Shown here: positions 11,037 to 21,943 of the stretch, in pieces
How positions within the stretch are numbered: position 1 is the stretch's first letter
How the letters are laid out: the number at the start of each line of letters is the position of its first letter
Source of the DNA: Ashinkailepas kermadecensis
Taxonomy: Eukaryota; Arthropoda; Thecostraca; Neolepadidae
DNA: 64,000 bases
NCBI GenBank assembly: GCA_034440615.1
Contig: JAOTOM010004749.1
Span: 62,001 to 126,000 of the forward strand
Direction: 5' to 3'
Notes under the pieces: model-generated
What the model was told of the DNA's origin: nothing
What the model saw: the letters and a program-made list of their open reading frames with translations, nothing else
Databases searched by the model: none
Program-made: the position numbers and the translations under genes

Positions 11037-11820
11037 AGAAAAGAGCACGGGAGTGCATTTTATAGGTTCAGTTTGTTCGATTTTTCAAGTTCAGGTATTA
11101 TTCAACTTCCTTTCCCCTGGCCAGTATATGGATGAATTTAATGCCTTATTCATGTCACACGACCTCACGATTGATACCCGATTTGCATACTTTGGCTAAT
11201 AGGTGACCTATCAGGTCCCCTTTAGCTCTTTTTTAAACGAAAATCGATGAATTATACTTTCAACCATTGCTTGTATGAAACCGGAACTGGACACGCGCCT
11301 CAAATGTCCACCATGGTGCTTCCCGACAGGGGCCGATCCAGGAATTGTCATTGGGGGACGCATGTTCGAAGGGAGCCACTGCGAAAGTACCTGGAGGGAC
11401 GCTCTTTGCCTTCCGAGTGGCGCCTGTGGTTGAAAAATTCGAGGAGCGGTGCTCTCGAGCCTTTCCTTAGGGTCACCTTTTCCTATCAGAGGGGCACCTC
11501 TGGCTGAAAAAAAAATGAGGGGTTGCACTCGAGGCTTCCCAGAGGGGCGCCACCTTTCCATGGGGGCCCATTCCCGCAGTTCCCACTTCTATCCGACCCT
11601 AATACTCGGTATCTTTGGATACCAAACATGTGAGCTTTGCTACCAAATACTATCAGATAACAATTCCTGCCCGAAAACAGTGCTTCCAAGCATCCCGGGG
11701 TAAAATTAGACGTCGGATTCAGCATTAGTGTTCATCTGAACTCCATAGTAACTCCCTATACCAAAAAATGTTATGAGGTAAGGTTAGGTCAGTGACCTAG
11801 GATGACGTTTGGAAACGCAA

Positions 11821-11824
<4 letters not shown>
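11037..11824. other. Unassigned spacer with old dispersed repeat
   Basis: About 11300-11570 resembles 5160-5400 (blocks around TCAGAGGGGC). No gene or clear element boundary is visible. Confidence 0.4.

Positions 11825-11875
<51 letters not shown>
11825..11875. repeat. (TA)n microsatellite
   Basis: About 25 uninterrupted TA units. Confidence 0.95.
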
Positions 11876-11878
<3 letters not shown>

Positions 11879-11895
11879 CTAGTTAAGATGGAATG

Positions 11896-12573
11896 ACAAC
11901 TTCTGAAAACACAGAGTAATGAGAGCATAGCTTTATTAACAACGCTTCGTTGTTTCCTTGCGCAGGAGGATGTGGCAAAAGTTACTATGGGGAAACGGGG
12001 CGCGGGGATAGTGGCTAGAATTGGGGAACATTGTTCAGACCTCAGATACCATAGACTTTCTAATGCTATGGTGGTGCATGCCGATGAAGAAGACCATCTC
12101 CCAAATTGGAAAGAAGCATCTGTTCTTAGTGGTGGACTTGGGAAGAGGTGTCGGAAGACGGTGGAATCCGCGTATATTGCCACACGTGAGAATATCAATG
12201 GTGTTTCTGGTAGTTTCAAAATCGCAAGCGTTGTAGCGGATCTGATTGTGGAACATGTTGAAAAATAATAGGTTAAACATCACTGGCGTACTTATTTGGT
12301 CGTTTTCAATGTACTGTTTTTCACTATCTGGTTCATTCGGTGTCACGCATGCCAAGTGCTGTATGATTTATGTCTCGTGACCTGTGTTTGAAATGGGAAG
12401 GAAGAGAGGGAAAAAAGGAAAGGGGAAAAAAGAAGAGAAAAAGGAAAAAGAAAGAAAAAGAAGACTAGTGCTAAACATTCCCGTGCCTGTAAACTGTCCA
12501 TAGCTTGAGAAAGGCGTGAGCCGAAACGTTGTTAATAAATATATAATCCCACTGCTCTGTGTTTTCACGCACA
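11896..12573 (+). mobile_element. Penelope-like retroelement remnant with inverted ends
   Basis: Inverted arms bracket the piece: CTCTGTGTTTTC and CGTTGTTAATAAA at 12500-12567 on plus, and the same blocks on minus at about 11902-11945. The plus arm reads TTGAGAA, then GGC-GTGA-GCC, then GAAACGTTG, a degenerate hammerhead-like core followed by AATAAA. Between the arms is the C-terminal part of a GIY-YIG-type protein (11960-12268). Order and orientation fit the 3' part of a Penelope-like element; the reverse transcriptase is missing. Confidence 0.6.
11960..12268 (+). pseudogene. Penelope-like GIY-YIG endonuclease C-terminal fragment
   Basis: The open frame reads ARIGEHCSDLRYHRLSNAMV, then HADEEDHLPNWKEA, then KRCRKTVESAYIA, ENIN and a hydrophobic end. 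This matches the layout of the second half of the Penelope GIY-YIG region (R..EH..D, then A...H, then W, then kR...E...I, then iN). The GIY and YIG strands and all upstream reverse transcriptase are absent, so it is a fragment. The match is from memory of the family pattern, not from an alignment. Confidence 0.55.
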
Positions 12574-12618
12574 CGCACACGCACACGCACACGCACACGC
12601 ACACGCACACACACACAT
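12566..12618 (+). repeat. (CACACG)n/(CA)n microsatellite
   Basis: Repeats of CACACG grade into CA and TA at the 3' side of the Penelope-like tail. Confidence 0.9.
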
Positions 12619-13434
12619 ATATAATATCAGGCCAATAAGTAATGTGGATAAATACCTAAGTGCCAAAACAAACCAATGTCCTAATGCTTTCTCGACCAGA
12701 AGAATATTCCCACTGGCCTCTAGATTGCAGCGAGCTGGCGGTGCTTGTGCTAAGCATATCTTAAGGATATCTCCAATTGATCAACCCACTTTTATGTCCT
12801 CCAAGTCTAACTGAATATAGCTAGATTCATCACTACTGTTAGTCATTCCCACCAGCTTGATGTCATAAGCAAGCTTAAACGATCATTTATCAGTCCTAGG
12901 ACGACAATTTCGCGAAAGTGACAACGTGAATTGGTTTTCTGATCGCCATCTTAGGGATTTATTGATTTTTATAACATTTGGAGATGGCTGCAAGGCACCT
13001 GGTACACAAGCTAAAATAAGAAATCCTCAGCGAATACATTCACGGCAATAACAAGCATCGAACAGCAATGTATAAATATGTCCATGATATTAGCAACATT
13101 GGCAATGCATAGGTAATGCAAAACCTTCAAATTCCACGCAGTCACGCCCATGGTTTTCGCTGTGCTGTACCGTTTTGTAAATAACGTCGTGAAGAAGGTA
13201 TTGAAGCTGGGAAGCTCTAATCATGCATGTTGCTGTAATCATGCATTGCTGCAATCATGCATCATGCATGCTGTAATCACAGAAAACAAGTTTGTAGGAA
13301 GAAAATGCATTTAAAACATCATTCCTCCCATTTTATATGGGGCATGGTGTTGTTTTGTATGCTTGAGAGGTAATATGCCCCCTCAATGTTGGCTTTGCCC
13401 CCATGGGCGTATATTTCTGAAAGCTATTGGGGGA
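12619..13434. other. Unassigned spacer
   Basis: No gene is supported. About 13210-13280 is a small imperfect tandem of ATCATGCATGCTGTAATC-like units. Otherwise nothing is recognisable. Confidence 0.4.
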
Positions 13435-13442
13435 CCAGTGGC

Positions 13443-14119
13443 CACAAGCGGATCCAGGGAGGGGCCATTCCGGCCATGCCCCCCCCCCCCCCCCGAAGCG
13501 CTTAAAGGGGGGGGGGCATAGTGTCTTTTGGTCCCCCCCGAAACCAACAGAAGTAAACTAAATTAAAATTCAGTAACCTTTGTCGAGGTTAAAAAGCAGC
13601 GTCTGAATGATTTCTTTGAATGAATCTCCAATTTTAAAGGTATTTTTTTTATAATTGTTTGGAAGCCAATATCGTAGCATAGTAGATTCTGACGCACATC
13701 GAGGGTTCCATGCTGCTCAAATTCTGCTTACATCAAAAGTTGACAAAATCTGATCCACCGGTGTGTACACGTGCACGAACGTTGGCGTGGTACAAGACGT
13801 TGAACGTGAACGTGAACGTTTTGGTAAACAAGAACAAAAATTCGGTAACTTAGAAATGGTGGAGGTAGGCTGTGGCCTCTGCACAGGAAATTATGTTGTC
13901 ATTAATTGTTTTTTTTTTTTAATGGGCTCCTTTGCCAAATAGTGGTCGAAATCCGGTTCTTTTAACCCAAAAATAGTGGGAGAATGGGCACCCTCCAAAT
14001 CCTTTCGACCCCTCCCCTCATGCAATTCCTAGGTACGCCACTGGGGGAGGGGATGGGGGGGGGCTGACGCCGAAAACCGAAAGTTGCCCCCCCAAACCGA
14101 TGGGCTAGATCCGCCAGTG
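13443..14119. mobile_element. hAT-like MITE with 8-bp TSD, itself carrying an insertion
   Basis: CCAGTGGC at 13435-13442 and 14120-14127 is an exact 8-bp target duplication. The ends are CACAAGCGGATCCAGG and, inverted from 14119, CACTGGCGGATCTAG. The interior aligns in inverted orientation with the MITE at 51370-51677 (shared blocks around GAAGCGCTT, ACTATGCCCCC and ATAATTGTTTGG). Compared with that copy, about 13663-14040 is extra, so a further insertion is likely; its right end reads like an inverted CAGTGGCGTACC terminus. There is no transposase. Eight-base duplications and CA...TG ends fit hAT; the superfamily is inferred. Confidence 0.78.
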
Positions 14120-14120
14120 C

Positions 14121-14639
14121 CAGTGGCGTATCTATATTTACATCAAGGGGGAGGCGGACAAACTGATTTAGAGGGGGAACACTTAACCCAATTATAAAGT
14201 CCTCGGACTTCTCCCACTATTTTGTAAAAGTGTCTTTTTAGTGTCTTTTTAAAATAAAATAACTAGTGACCAACTGAATTGTCCTGTGGGGGGGGGGGTG
14301 CCTAATATACCACTATCGTTTCTGATTCGTCGCATTTCAACCCTAACTCCCCCCACCCTGTCCTAAGGTTTTCTTTTGGTATCCCTTGATAAGCCACCTC
14401 ACACTGCTGAAATTACACCTACACAAATCACTTTGAAGTGTAAAATTTCCAAATTTCCAGCATTACAGTTCATGACGCCCGGTCGCCACGACGCCAATGT
14501 TCGTGCACGTGCACACCCAGCTTGCGTATTCGGCGCATTCGCCACATTTCGTGCGATGCTACGGTTTCTGCTAGGCCTCCTACGTTTTGCTAATTGCTGC
14601 AACATAATAGACTTGCGCCATATTTGATGTGATGGAAAG
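14121..14639. other. Outer interrupted repeat start and unassigned spacer
   Basis: CAGTGGCGTATC at 14121 looks like the start of another MITE, whose first bases are also left at 13436-13442 because the previous MITE inserted into them. Its far end is not certain (possibly near 14407). No coding sequence is visible up to 14639. Confidence 0.4.
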
Positions 14640-15146
14640 CTTCCTATGGGCGTTTGCTGCGAATATTCAATTAATTAAATTCGCTCATTAGTTCCCTACT
14701 TCCCATATTTTCTGGTGGTTAAGAAATGCGGATATCCGCTGAGCTTTGATGCACCTCATATATTTTATTAAATATGTTCCCAGATTGGCCACCGAACCGA
14801 GGCCCTGCCTTAGTGTTCTTCCTTTTGCTAGTTGCGTCTTTCTTCGTCTAAGGATGCGTCTTAGGGCTCCAATCCATTTTTGTTAGGGGCCCAACACATT
14901 TTCTAAACCCCTGCTAGTTTTTAGGGTTTTGTTGCTTTTCTGTGCGCCGATGATTGTTTTTTTGGTGTCTGGGCGTTTTGAAAGATCCCGATGTATTTAT
15001 TTAGTGTCCGGTCTTTTTGTTCGTTTTTGGGACCACGTTGCTTTTTGCGGCCCCAACCTCTTTTTGCAGGCCCTCGTGCGGTCTCGTGGCCCCTGTGTGC
15101 CTTTGAGAGCTTCCGGGGTGTTTTTTTTTAGAGCTCCAGGTATATT

Positions 15147-15366
15147 TGTAGACGGGTGACGTCATGGTCCCGCGCGTCGCCAAGGCGACGCGTGCCTTCC
15201 GATTGGCTTGCTGCTTTCGCGCCGAAAGATCCCTGGCCGCGGGAGTGTGAGAATAAAGCTGGCCGCAGGCGGATGTGCGGTCCGCCCGTGCGGGTTGGAC
15301 TGAAAGCTGTCATGCGTGTTTGCGGTTCGGACCCGGCGACTGCATTGTTCGGACCCAGCGACTACA
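15147..15366 (+). repeat. 5' LTR
   Basis: The 220-bp repeat has TG...CA ends. It contains a TGACGTCA CRE-like palindrome near the start and an AATAAA motif at about 15252 (GAGAATAAAGCTGG). It differs from the 3' LTR by a few substitutions, such as CCTTCCG/CCTCCCG and GGCGACT/GGTGACT, so the insertion is old but not ancient. Confidence 0.92.
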
Positions 15367-15367
15367 T

Positions 15368-15382
15368 TGGTGGCAGCGGTGG
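15368..15382 (+). promoter_or_regulatory. Primer-binding site, complementary to tRNA-Leu 3' end
   Basis: TGGTGGCAGCGGTGG lies one base after the LTR. It is complementary to the 3' end of an animal tRNA-Leu (CCACCGCTGCCA plus CCA) over 15 bases. tRNA sequences are from memory. Confidence 0.8.
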
Positions 15383-16039
15383 AATTGACAGCTTTCGGAT
15401 CGTCTGACTCGCACGACGGAAGCCAGATGACTCGATTGAGTGTTGTGGCGGACTGAGGAGTGGAGAATTTGCGTCGTCTGAATTCCGTCGTAACTGAGTG
15501 TAGTGATACTTAGGACTTGGCCCGGTGTGACGCGTGAGTGCAGCCACTTACACAGAAGGATTGCGTGTAAGTGATGAGTTTGGGGGTCGCGAGCAAGATG
15601 TACGGCGATTGCAAGATGGCGGCCCTGCCAGATACAGGTTCTGGTGAGAGTGCTGTTGTCGCCTAGCAACGGCAGACTAGCAGGCGCCTCCAGTACTCGT
15701 CTGCCGCCAGTTGATTGAGATGACGTAACGACTCCGCGTAGCAACGTGGCATCTCGAGGACACGGCTAAGGCCCTACGCAGAAGGACTGACTCGCAACTC
15801 CTGCGTGCGATTCTCAGCGTCGGAACCGTGAGTGCCTTGTCAAGGCGAGTACTTTTGAGGATGCAGTGGCAAACGTACGTCACGTGTGCAGTGCCGCTCG
15901 GCAGGTGATGCAGCCGGTGCGCCAGATGGCTGCAGGGGGGGGCAGCCTGAAGCGTCAGCTGTTGCTCGGTTAGAGAAGAGGATAGCCGAATTAGAGCTCC
16001 GAGTCCGGACTGGACTCAGGTCTAGTGGACCTGTGCGTA

Positions 16040-16100
16040 GGCCACAAGTGTTACGCCTGTGGCCAGCCTGGTCAAATGAGGTATAACTGTGACAAGCGAG
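16040..16100 (+). pseudogene. Gag zinc-knuckle remnant
   Basis: The frame shows CYACGQPGQMRYNC, a CX2CX4HX4C knuckle in which the His is replaced by Gln. The flanking frame is not conserved. It marks the former gag/nucleocapsid region. Confidence 0.65.
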
Positions 16101-16281
16101 ATGTTAAGGTGCCCGAAGTGCGGCTGCCAGGAGTACGTGCCAGAAGTGTGTGGGAGGTATTCGGGAAATTCGCGGGTCCACCCGAGGGGCTATGGGGGAC
16201 CCGGACCCAGTCAAAGGCCGTGAGGAGTAAGCTGGGAGGATGTGATCCCGGAAGGGACAAAAGGCCCTGGAGAGAAACCGA

Positions 16282-16374
16282 GTGGGTGAGGTCAATTACT
16301 GGATACGTCTGCACGGGAGCAGACAGACGATTCTCGTGCATCATAACAGACTGCAACCAACGACCGCTCAGGTG
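16282..16374 (+). pseudogene. Integrase C-terminal remnant
   Basis: The frame reads GEVNYWIRLHGSRQ, then VHHNRLQP, matching the end of many Gypsy integrases (Y.I...G...vvH.NRLkP). It lies only about 200 bp after the zinc knuckle, so most of pol has been deleted between them. Confidence 0.6.
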
Positions 16375-17477
16375 ACCAGGGATGCAGTGCCTGGATGTGC
16401 AGCTGGCGTAACAGACACACCGGCAGGACGTGGCTTGAGTGTGGATGATGAGAGGCAGGGCGTCGGTGAGCCGCTCGCCCCGGCGTCCGGGGTTGGGTCA
16501 CCCGCACCACCCGTTCGATGTGGCATATTCCGACCTGGCGTGCTGGAATCTGGAGGCGAAGGGGTTCACGTCCTTCCTCCGGAAGCATCGCTCTCGGAAC
16601 TCGCATTGTTGGGGAAAGTAGGCATCTCGGCGCGGATGCGTTAGCGGCTGGTGGTGACGACAGTAACAGTGGCGATCTGGGTCCCACCCAAGCAACTTCC
16701 GTTCAGAGGGAAGAAGGGGATGGGTGCCCCGCTGTCAGGAGAGAATCGGCGTTGACGGGCACTACGGTTAGCTTAGGAATAGAAAGCCCTGATGTTGTCC
16801 CATCGTGGAGGGAGTGGGGTCAGAGACAGGTGACCCCGGGCCTGGACTTCCCCCGAGTGTACCGCCAACTGTGTTGCGACGATCGAGTCGGGTTAAGCGA
16901 GCTCCTGGTTGGGTATTGTTAGAATAGTCGTTAGTTACAACTTACAGTGTAAACGCGTGTATGATGTGAGGTTGCGCGATGTTAGATTAAGATGATAGTG
17001 TACGAATTGTTGTTAGAACAGTCGCTGGTTAGTGTAAAACGTGTGTGATGTGAGCACCTGGGTGCGCGATGTTAGAATAAGATGCTAGTGTACCAATTGT
17101 TATAACTAGCGTTGGGCGGAAATGAGGATCCCGCCGGGGATGCGTTAGTGGATGGGCGGTTTGTTTCGGGTCTACACCACATTGTGAAACTGTGTAATGT
17201 CTGTGCGGATTGTGGAACGCTTGTTGGGGCGCCTATGGCGAGTGCTAGATGCCTTGTGCTGAAATCTAGTGCGTACCCTATTAAGACTTGCGACGGTCTT
17301 GCGCAGTCGTGACATCAGTCTTTGTGTTGCGGATAAACCCGTTGCCATACTGCTGACGACCACTTGTGGCGATAGTTCGAACAGCGTGGCGATATATCGT
17401 GTGCCATTTCGCTCCGGTATCATGTCTTGGTCGTGAGTGTTGGGTGCGTGGGCACTCCTTTTTCAAGGTTTATAGAG

Positions 17478-17697
17478 TGTAGACGGGTGACGTCATGGTC
17501 CCGCGCGTCGCCAAGGCGACGCGTGCCTCCCGATTGGCTTGTTGCTTTCGCGCCGAAAGATCCCCGGCCGCGGGAGTGTGAGAATAAAGCTGGCCGCGGG
17601 CGGACGTGCGGTCCGCCCGTGCGGGTTGGACTGAAAGCTGTCATGCGTGTTTGCGGTTCGGACCCGGTGACTGCATTGTTTGGACCCAGCGACTACA
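17478..17697 (+). repeat. 3' LTR
   Basis: Matches the 5' LTR over 220 bp with scattered substitutions and identical TG...CA ends. The AATAAA motif is kept near 17584. Confidence 0.92.
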
Positions 17698-17729
17698 TAT
17701 TTATTAAGGGCTGCAACGCAATGTTTTAA

Positions 17730-18704
17730 CACGTGCACTGAAGGGGGGGGCGAAATCCACCCACCCCTCCTGTTTTTCGTACATAACTCCCGATTTTACT
17801 GGTCGATATACACCATGTTTTGCGTACCTACTTAGAAATGTCCGGCGCGTCGTTTAAAGTAAGAAAACTTGAAATCAGCTGAAAAATGTTCGCGTTAGAG
17901 GCCGTTAAATTCCAAACATTTCCTAGCGCCAGCCCACAAAAATCGGTGCTGATGCGCTTCCCGTATATCGGTAAAAGGGAAGTGTTCTTGGCAACACTAG
18001 CGACTTGTTTGATGTATATTGTTATGCTATATAGTTTCAAGGTCATATTAGGTCACCGAGGTCAAGTCAGGTCAAGTTCATGACAGGTTAATGGAATCAA
18101 ACTTGGTTAACTTAAATGTTGTCATAAATGCACATGACTGTCATGCGATTTATGCCATTTTGTATGTTGTTCCCTACACATCCTGAAAACTACTGTTTGT
18201 AATTGTGTACCTAAGCGTTTCCATACTTCATTCATGTCCTTCACTCCTTTCTTCACGAAGCCGATTGCGCCAAGCCGCCCGACGGAGCACTCGGGCGGGC
18301 GGACCAGTTCCGGTAACTGGAACAGGTAACTGACCTGATAAAGTGCTGCTATATAGGTGACCTGGGGTCAAATGCTGGGTCTAGCATCTGTATTGCATCA
18401 GTAGCCATGTCCAAAACATCATTGATGCCCATTTTAGAGCAATTAAACACAATCACAGCGATCCATAACAATGACTAGCCAAGCCACGCAAAACAAGCAA
18501 ATTGTGACATATGTGACCTCATTTGACCTTGAGGATATTAACCTAAGGTCATCAAATTTGCGCACAACAGAGTTCATTACCGTACCCATCCACCCTGAGA
18601 ATTTCGTTACTCCAGCTTTAATAGAAGCCGAGATCTTAGGCAGGGGAGGAATCGCCCCACCCCCTCCATTGTGCGTAATTTTCAGAGGCCCTCCAGGGCG
18701 CGTG
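17730..18704. mobile_element. TTAA-flanked non-autonomous DNA transposon (975 bp)
   Basis: TTAA at 17726-17729 and 18705-18708 flanks the piece, while copy A has a single TTAA at the homologous site (4519-4522). The ends are imperfect inverted repeats: CACGTGCACTGAAGGG and, inverted from 18704, CACGCGCCCTGGAGGG (12 of 16 identical). The interior has no coding frame; GGTCA-type half-sites cluster near 18040-18080. TTAA target use is typical of piggyBac and Kolobok. The ends are not the classical piggyBac CCCT start, so the superfamily is left open. Confidence 0.75.
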
Positions 18705-20100
18705 TTAAGGCCCTGTCGCTTTTTGAGAGACTGTGCGCTTTGGAGGGCCAGTTGCATTTTCAGCCCCAGTTGTGCTCTCTGGGTCCAGCTATGTTTATTT
18801 AGGGCTTCTGACGCGCATTTGTGGAGCCCCCAGTATGATTTTGGGGCTTCGGTGCGATTTCGCAGGGTCCCAGCGCGACTTATCGGGCTCAAGCGCGTGG
18901 GTCCGGGGACCCAACGCCAGTTGTCTGGGCTCAACGCGATTTTGTAAATCGTTTCCGATTTTTCAAAAGTCCGAATCCCGGCCTAACTTTTCGATCACCT
19001 CGCGTCATGTTTTTGTATCTCACCTCGATTTTTCAAGCTCCGGTATGTTTTTCGGGGTCGTACGCGATTTGTGAGGGCATCTGGTGATATATTCGGTGCC
19101 CCAGAGCCATTTTCCTGACCCGGACATTTTTTTTTTGTGGGGGGGGAATTCCTCATTTTGGATGGCTCCGGCTGTATTTATTCGGATGCCGATGCGATCT
19201 TTGGTGTCACACTGTGCTTATGTGGGGCCTTACACGCCAATTTTTGGGAGCCCCGACGTAAATTTTTGATGCCCAGACAAACTTTTTGGGACTACCGATG
19301 GGAATTGCGGGTCCCGAGCGCGGTATTTGGGGGACCAGTTTGTGTTTGCGGGGCGCGTTGTGCTTAGCCGTGGCCCCAATGCGATTTTGGCGGTTCCTGT
19401 TGCAAATTTTTGGGCTTCGGAGCGAGTTTTCTGGGGCCCGCCGTATTTATTTTGAGCCCCTGTGCGACGTTTGCCCAGCTGCAACCTTTGGGGGCCCCGG
19501 CACGATTTTGTTTTTTGGGGTCCATTTTTTTTTTTGAGCCCCCAGTGTGATTTTCCGAGAGGTCTGGAGTCGAAGCGAGATCGTGTTATTTTGTTTTTTT
19601 AAGGTTCTAAGGCGATCTTTTGTGGTAATTTTTTGTTTTTTTATTTGGCCCCAGCGTCATTTTTTTTTTGGGGGCAGCTTGGAGCCCAGGCACGACCCCT
19701 GATTTTCAAGGTCTGCGAAGCGACTTTTTTTTTATCAAAAAATTTTTTGGGGGCCCCAACATTATTTTTTTTACCGTGAGTTTTAGCGGCCACGACACTT
19801 TTTTGGATCCAACACGTTTTGGGTGCTTTTGGCGTCATTATTGGGGCCCCAGAGTGATTATCCATGTCCTGATTGTTTTTCGTTGCCCCGGCTTCATTTG
19901 TTTTGGTCCTAATGAGACTGTTAGAGCAAGGTACGACCTGTCGTGCCCCTGGCGTGATTTGCATGGTCCAGGCGTGACTTTTTGGTACCCCCAGGCTCAG
20001 CGTGATTTTCAGGGGCCCGGCCGGATCTTTTGGGGCCCAAATCGTGATTTTCAAGTACCCCGGCACGACTCTTACTATTTCTTAGGGGCTCCTTCTTACA

Positions 20101-20860
20101 AATTATAGGTCTCCTCTCGCGTCTTGGGGGGGGGGGGTCTCGTCTCATTTCCTGGAGCCTCTTTACCGGTTTTCGATGTCCCCTCGTGTGTCCTACCCTC
20201 CTCCATATTCAATGATTCTCGACTCCGTCTTGGAGGGCCTCCTCTTACATCCTGGGGCCCCTTTAACATGGCATGGGGCTTCCTCTCATGTTCCATCGGC
20301 ATTCTCTGCCAAATTAGGGGCCTCCTCCTTTGTCCTGGAAAAACCCTACCGGTCTTGAGGGATCTTCAATTTTGGAAACCTCACCTCCTTCCATACCTCC
20401 TACCACCCTCATCTTAAGGGTCTCCTCTCATTTCCTGGGAACTCCCTCCGGTCTTCGGGGCCTCATCCGGTCTTGGAGACCTACTCCGTCTTGAGGGACT
20501 CCTCTCGAGTCCGGCATGGGTCACCTTTTCTCTTCTAGAGGCCTTCTTTTCCAAATTAGGGGCCTCCTCTCACGTCTTGGGGGCTTCCTGCTCAGCGTTT
20601 TGATTCGATCTTTGCCCATCTTCAGGGCTCTTATCCCCTGGTGGACTCCTCTTCTCTCCGAGGTGCCTCCACTAGCAAACTACAAGTAACCTTTCCTATC
20701 TCAGTGGCCTTGTCATTTCCTGGGGACCCTCTTACCCGTCTTGGAGCCTTCTTTCCCGCCTGGGAGCCATATCTCTTATACAATGGCCTTTCTCCTATTT
20801 TAGGGGCCTCCTCGTTCATCATGGTCTCATTTCCAATTTTGTATCGTCTTGTAGCGGGCC
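20101..20860 (+). repeat. Degenerate ~30-bp array, GGGGCCTCCTCT type (left part)
   Basis: Units of about 28-32 bp built on GGGGCCTCCTCTCA, then TTCCTG or TCTTGG, with heavy divergence. The same unit type resumes at 26330-27130, so the LINE probably interrupts one array. Confidence 0.7.
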
Positions 20861-20879
20861 GCAACAGCGGCACAGCTAG

Positions 20880-21003
20880 AGTGATGGCCAAAGCAGTGCG
20901 CCACGTTTACCGTGATGGCCCAAACGCTGCGCCACATTTGCCGTCATGGCCCAAACGCTGCGCCACATTTGCCGTCATGGCCCAAACGCCGCTCCACATT
21001 CGC
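20880..21003 (+). repeat. 31-bp tandem repeat, four copies
   Basis: ATGGCCCAAACGCTGCGCCAC-like units step by 31 bp (ATGG at 20884, 20915, 20946 and 20977). Confidence 0.85.
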
Positions 21004-21134
21004 CCCGTCGGGGCGGCACGCAACGCGTCATTACTCACCGCCCCCTCGCCGTAGTTAGCGGCGAGTTGACGCATGCGCAGGAGCACGGCAAACAAACACA
21101 GCTGTTAGAAAGTGTGATATCGACGCGGCCGCAA

Positions 21135-21225
21135 ACGTAGCATATCTCTAGCGGATGGCACTCGGCCTCTGCTAAAGATGGAGACAAAAAAACAAAAAAA
21201 CAAACAAACAAACAACACACGATTC
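21135..21225 (+). mobile_element. 3'-end fragment of the I-clade LINE, with A-rich tail
   Basis: About 47 bp from ACGTAGCATATCTC to CTAAAGATGG match the 3' end of the downstream LINE (26170-26217). An A/C-rich tail of AAAAAAAC and AAAC units follows and runs straight into the truncated 5' end of that LINE. It is a severely truncated copy, or a template-jump product, sitting immediately upstream. Confidence 0.75.
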
Positions 21226-21943
21226 TGTCAGAGGTATGGACACCACAGTGGGGTCTGCCGTGCCCGCAACCCAGTGTGCGGCCATTGTGCCGAGGCACGC
21301 CCCACGGCCCAGTGCGAGGCCCAGGAACCGCGATGCGCAGCCTGCGCGGGCCCTCACCCCGCTGTCCAGTCTGGCTGGATGCCAAGGCACACCAGCAGCG
21401 ACCCCGGACAGCCCCCCCCAGCTCCGCCCCCGCCGCAGGGGCCACCCTCAGCCTGGGGTCAACCGCATCTTCAGCCTCTCTGGCCGACCCCGGCCGAGGC
21501 GGCCGTCCGCCCGCTGACCCGTGCGCCCACGCGCAACGAGCACCCGCTCAACCACCCCAATCCCACACCGGACTCACGCCCTGCTCTCGCCGCTGGATCA
21601 TCCGCCTCCAGGCCCCCCGGAGTAGATCGGCCGCCATGCCCCCACGTGATCAGGCCTCCTCTGCACCGCTCCCCCCTCCAGGACCACCCCAGCACCCCCT
21701 CCACCCAGCCACCCTCTCGGGCTCAGGCCACCCCGGCGACCTCCCCTCAGGTCCTCCCATCTCCCTCCACCTGCCCATCGCAGTCCTCTCAGGACAGTCC
21801 TGACCCCCCCTCCGCATGCTCAGGAACCCCCCAGGGACCCAGAGCAGACAGCCACACCAGAGTCGTCTGAATATGAATCAGACGACTCTGCCTCACCATC
21901 ACCGCCACACACGCGGCTGCGGGAGCGTGATCACAACCAATAA
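21226..21943 (+). pseudogene. LINE ORF1 (Gag-like), 5' truncated and frameshifted
   Basis: The frame starts with FCQRYGHHSGVC, a CCHC knuckle lacking its first Cys because of truncation. It continues with CGHC...C and CAACAGPHPA, then a long Pro/Ser-rich tail. The Gag-like frame ends at 21868-21870. The natural end (ESSEYESDDS to DHNQ, stop at 21941-21943) is in the next frame, so a frameshift lies at about 21790-21840, probably in a C run. The protein would bind element RNA. Confidence 0.8.

Larger units (their letters stand above)
15147..17697 (+). mobile_element. LTR retrotransposon, internally deleted, 4-bp TSD
   Basis: Two 220-bp LTRs (15147-15366 and 17478-17697) both run from TGTAGACGGGTGACG to GCGACTACA. 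TATT at 15143-15146 and 17698-17701 is the target duplication, and the empty site is preserved in copy A. A primer-binding site follows the 5' LTR after one base. Only a Gag zinc-knuckle remnant and an integrase-tail remnant survive in the 2.1-kb interior; protease, reverse transcriptase and RNase H are absent. About 16918-17100 holds an internal tandem duplication. No clear polypurine tract precedes the 3' LTR. Ty3/Gypsy is most likely from the integrase tail and tRNA primer, but this is not proven. Confidence 0.9.
14640..20100 (-). repeat. Degenerate ~30-bp-periodic repeat family, copy B (hosts nested insertions)
   Basis: The pieces 14640-15146, 17698-17729 and 18705-18960 together align, inverted, to the continuous copy A. 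The tail 18960-20100 continues with units of about 28-34 bp built on GGGGCCCC, then GCGATTTT. The interruptions are exactly the LTR element (15147-17697) and the TTAA element (17730-18704). No function or coding frame is visible. Confidence 0.75.
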
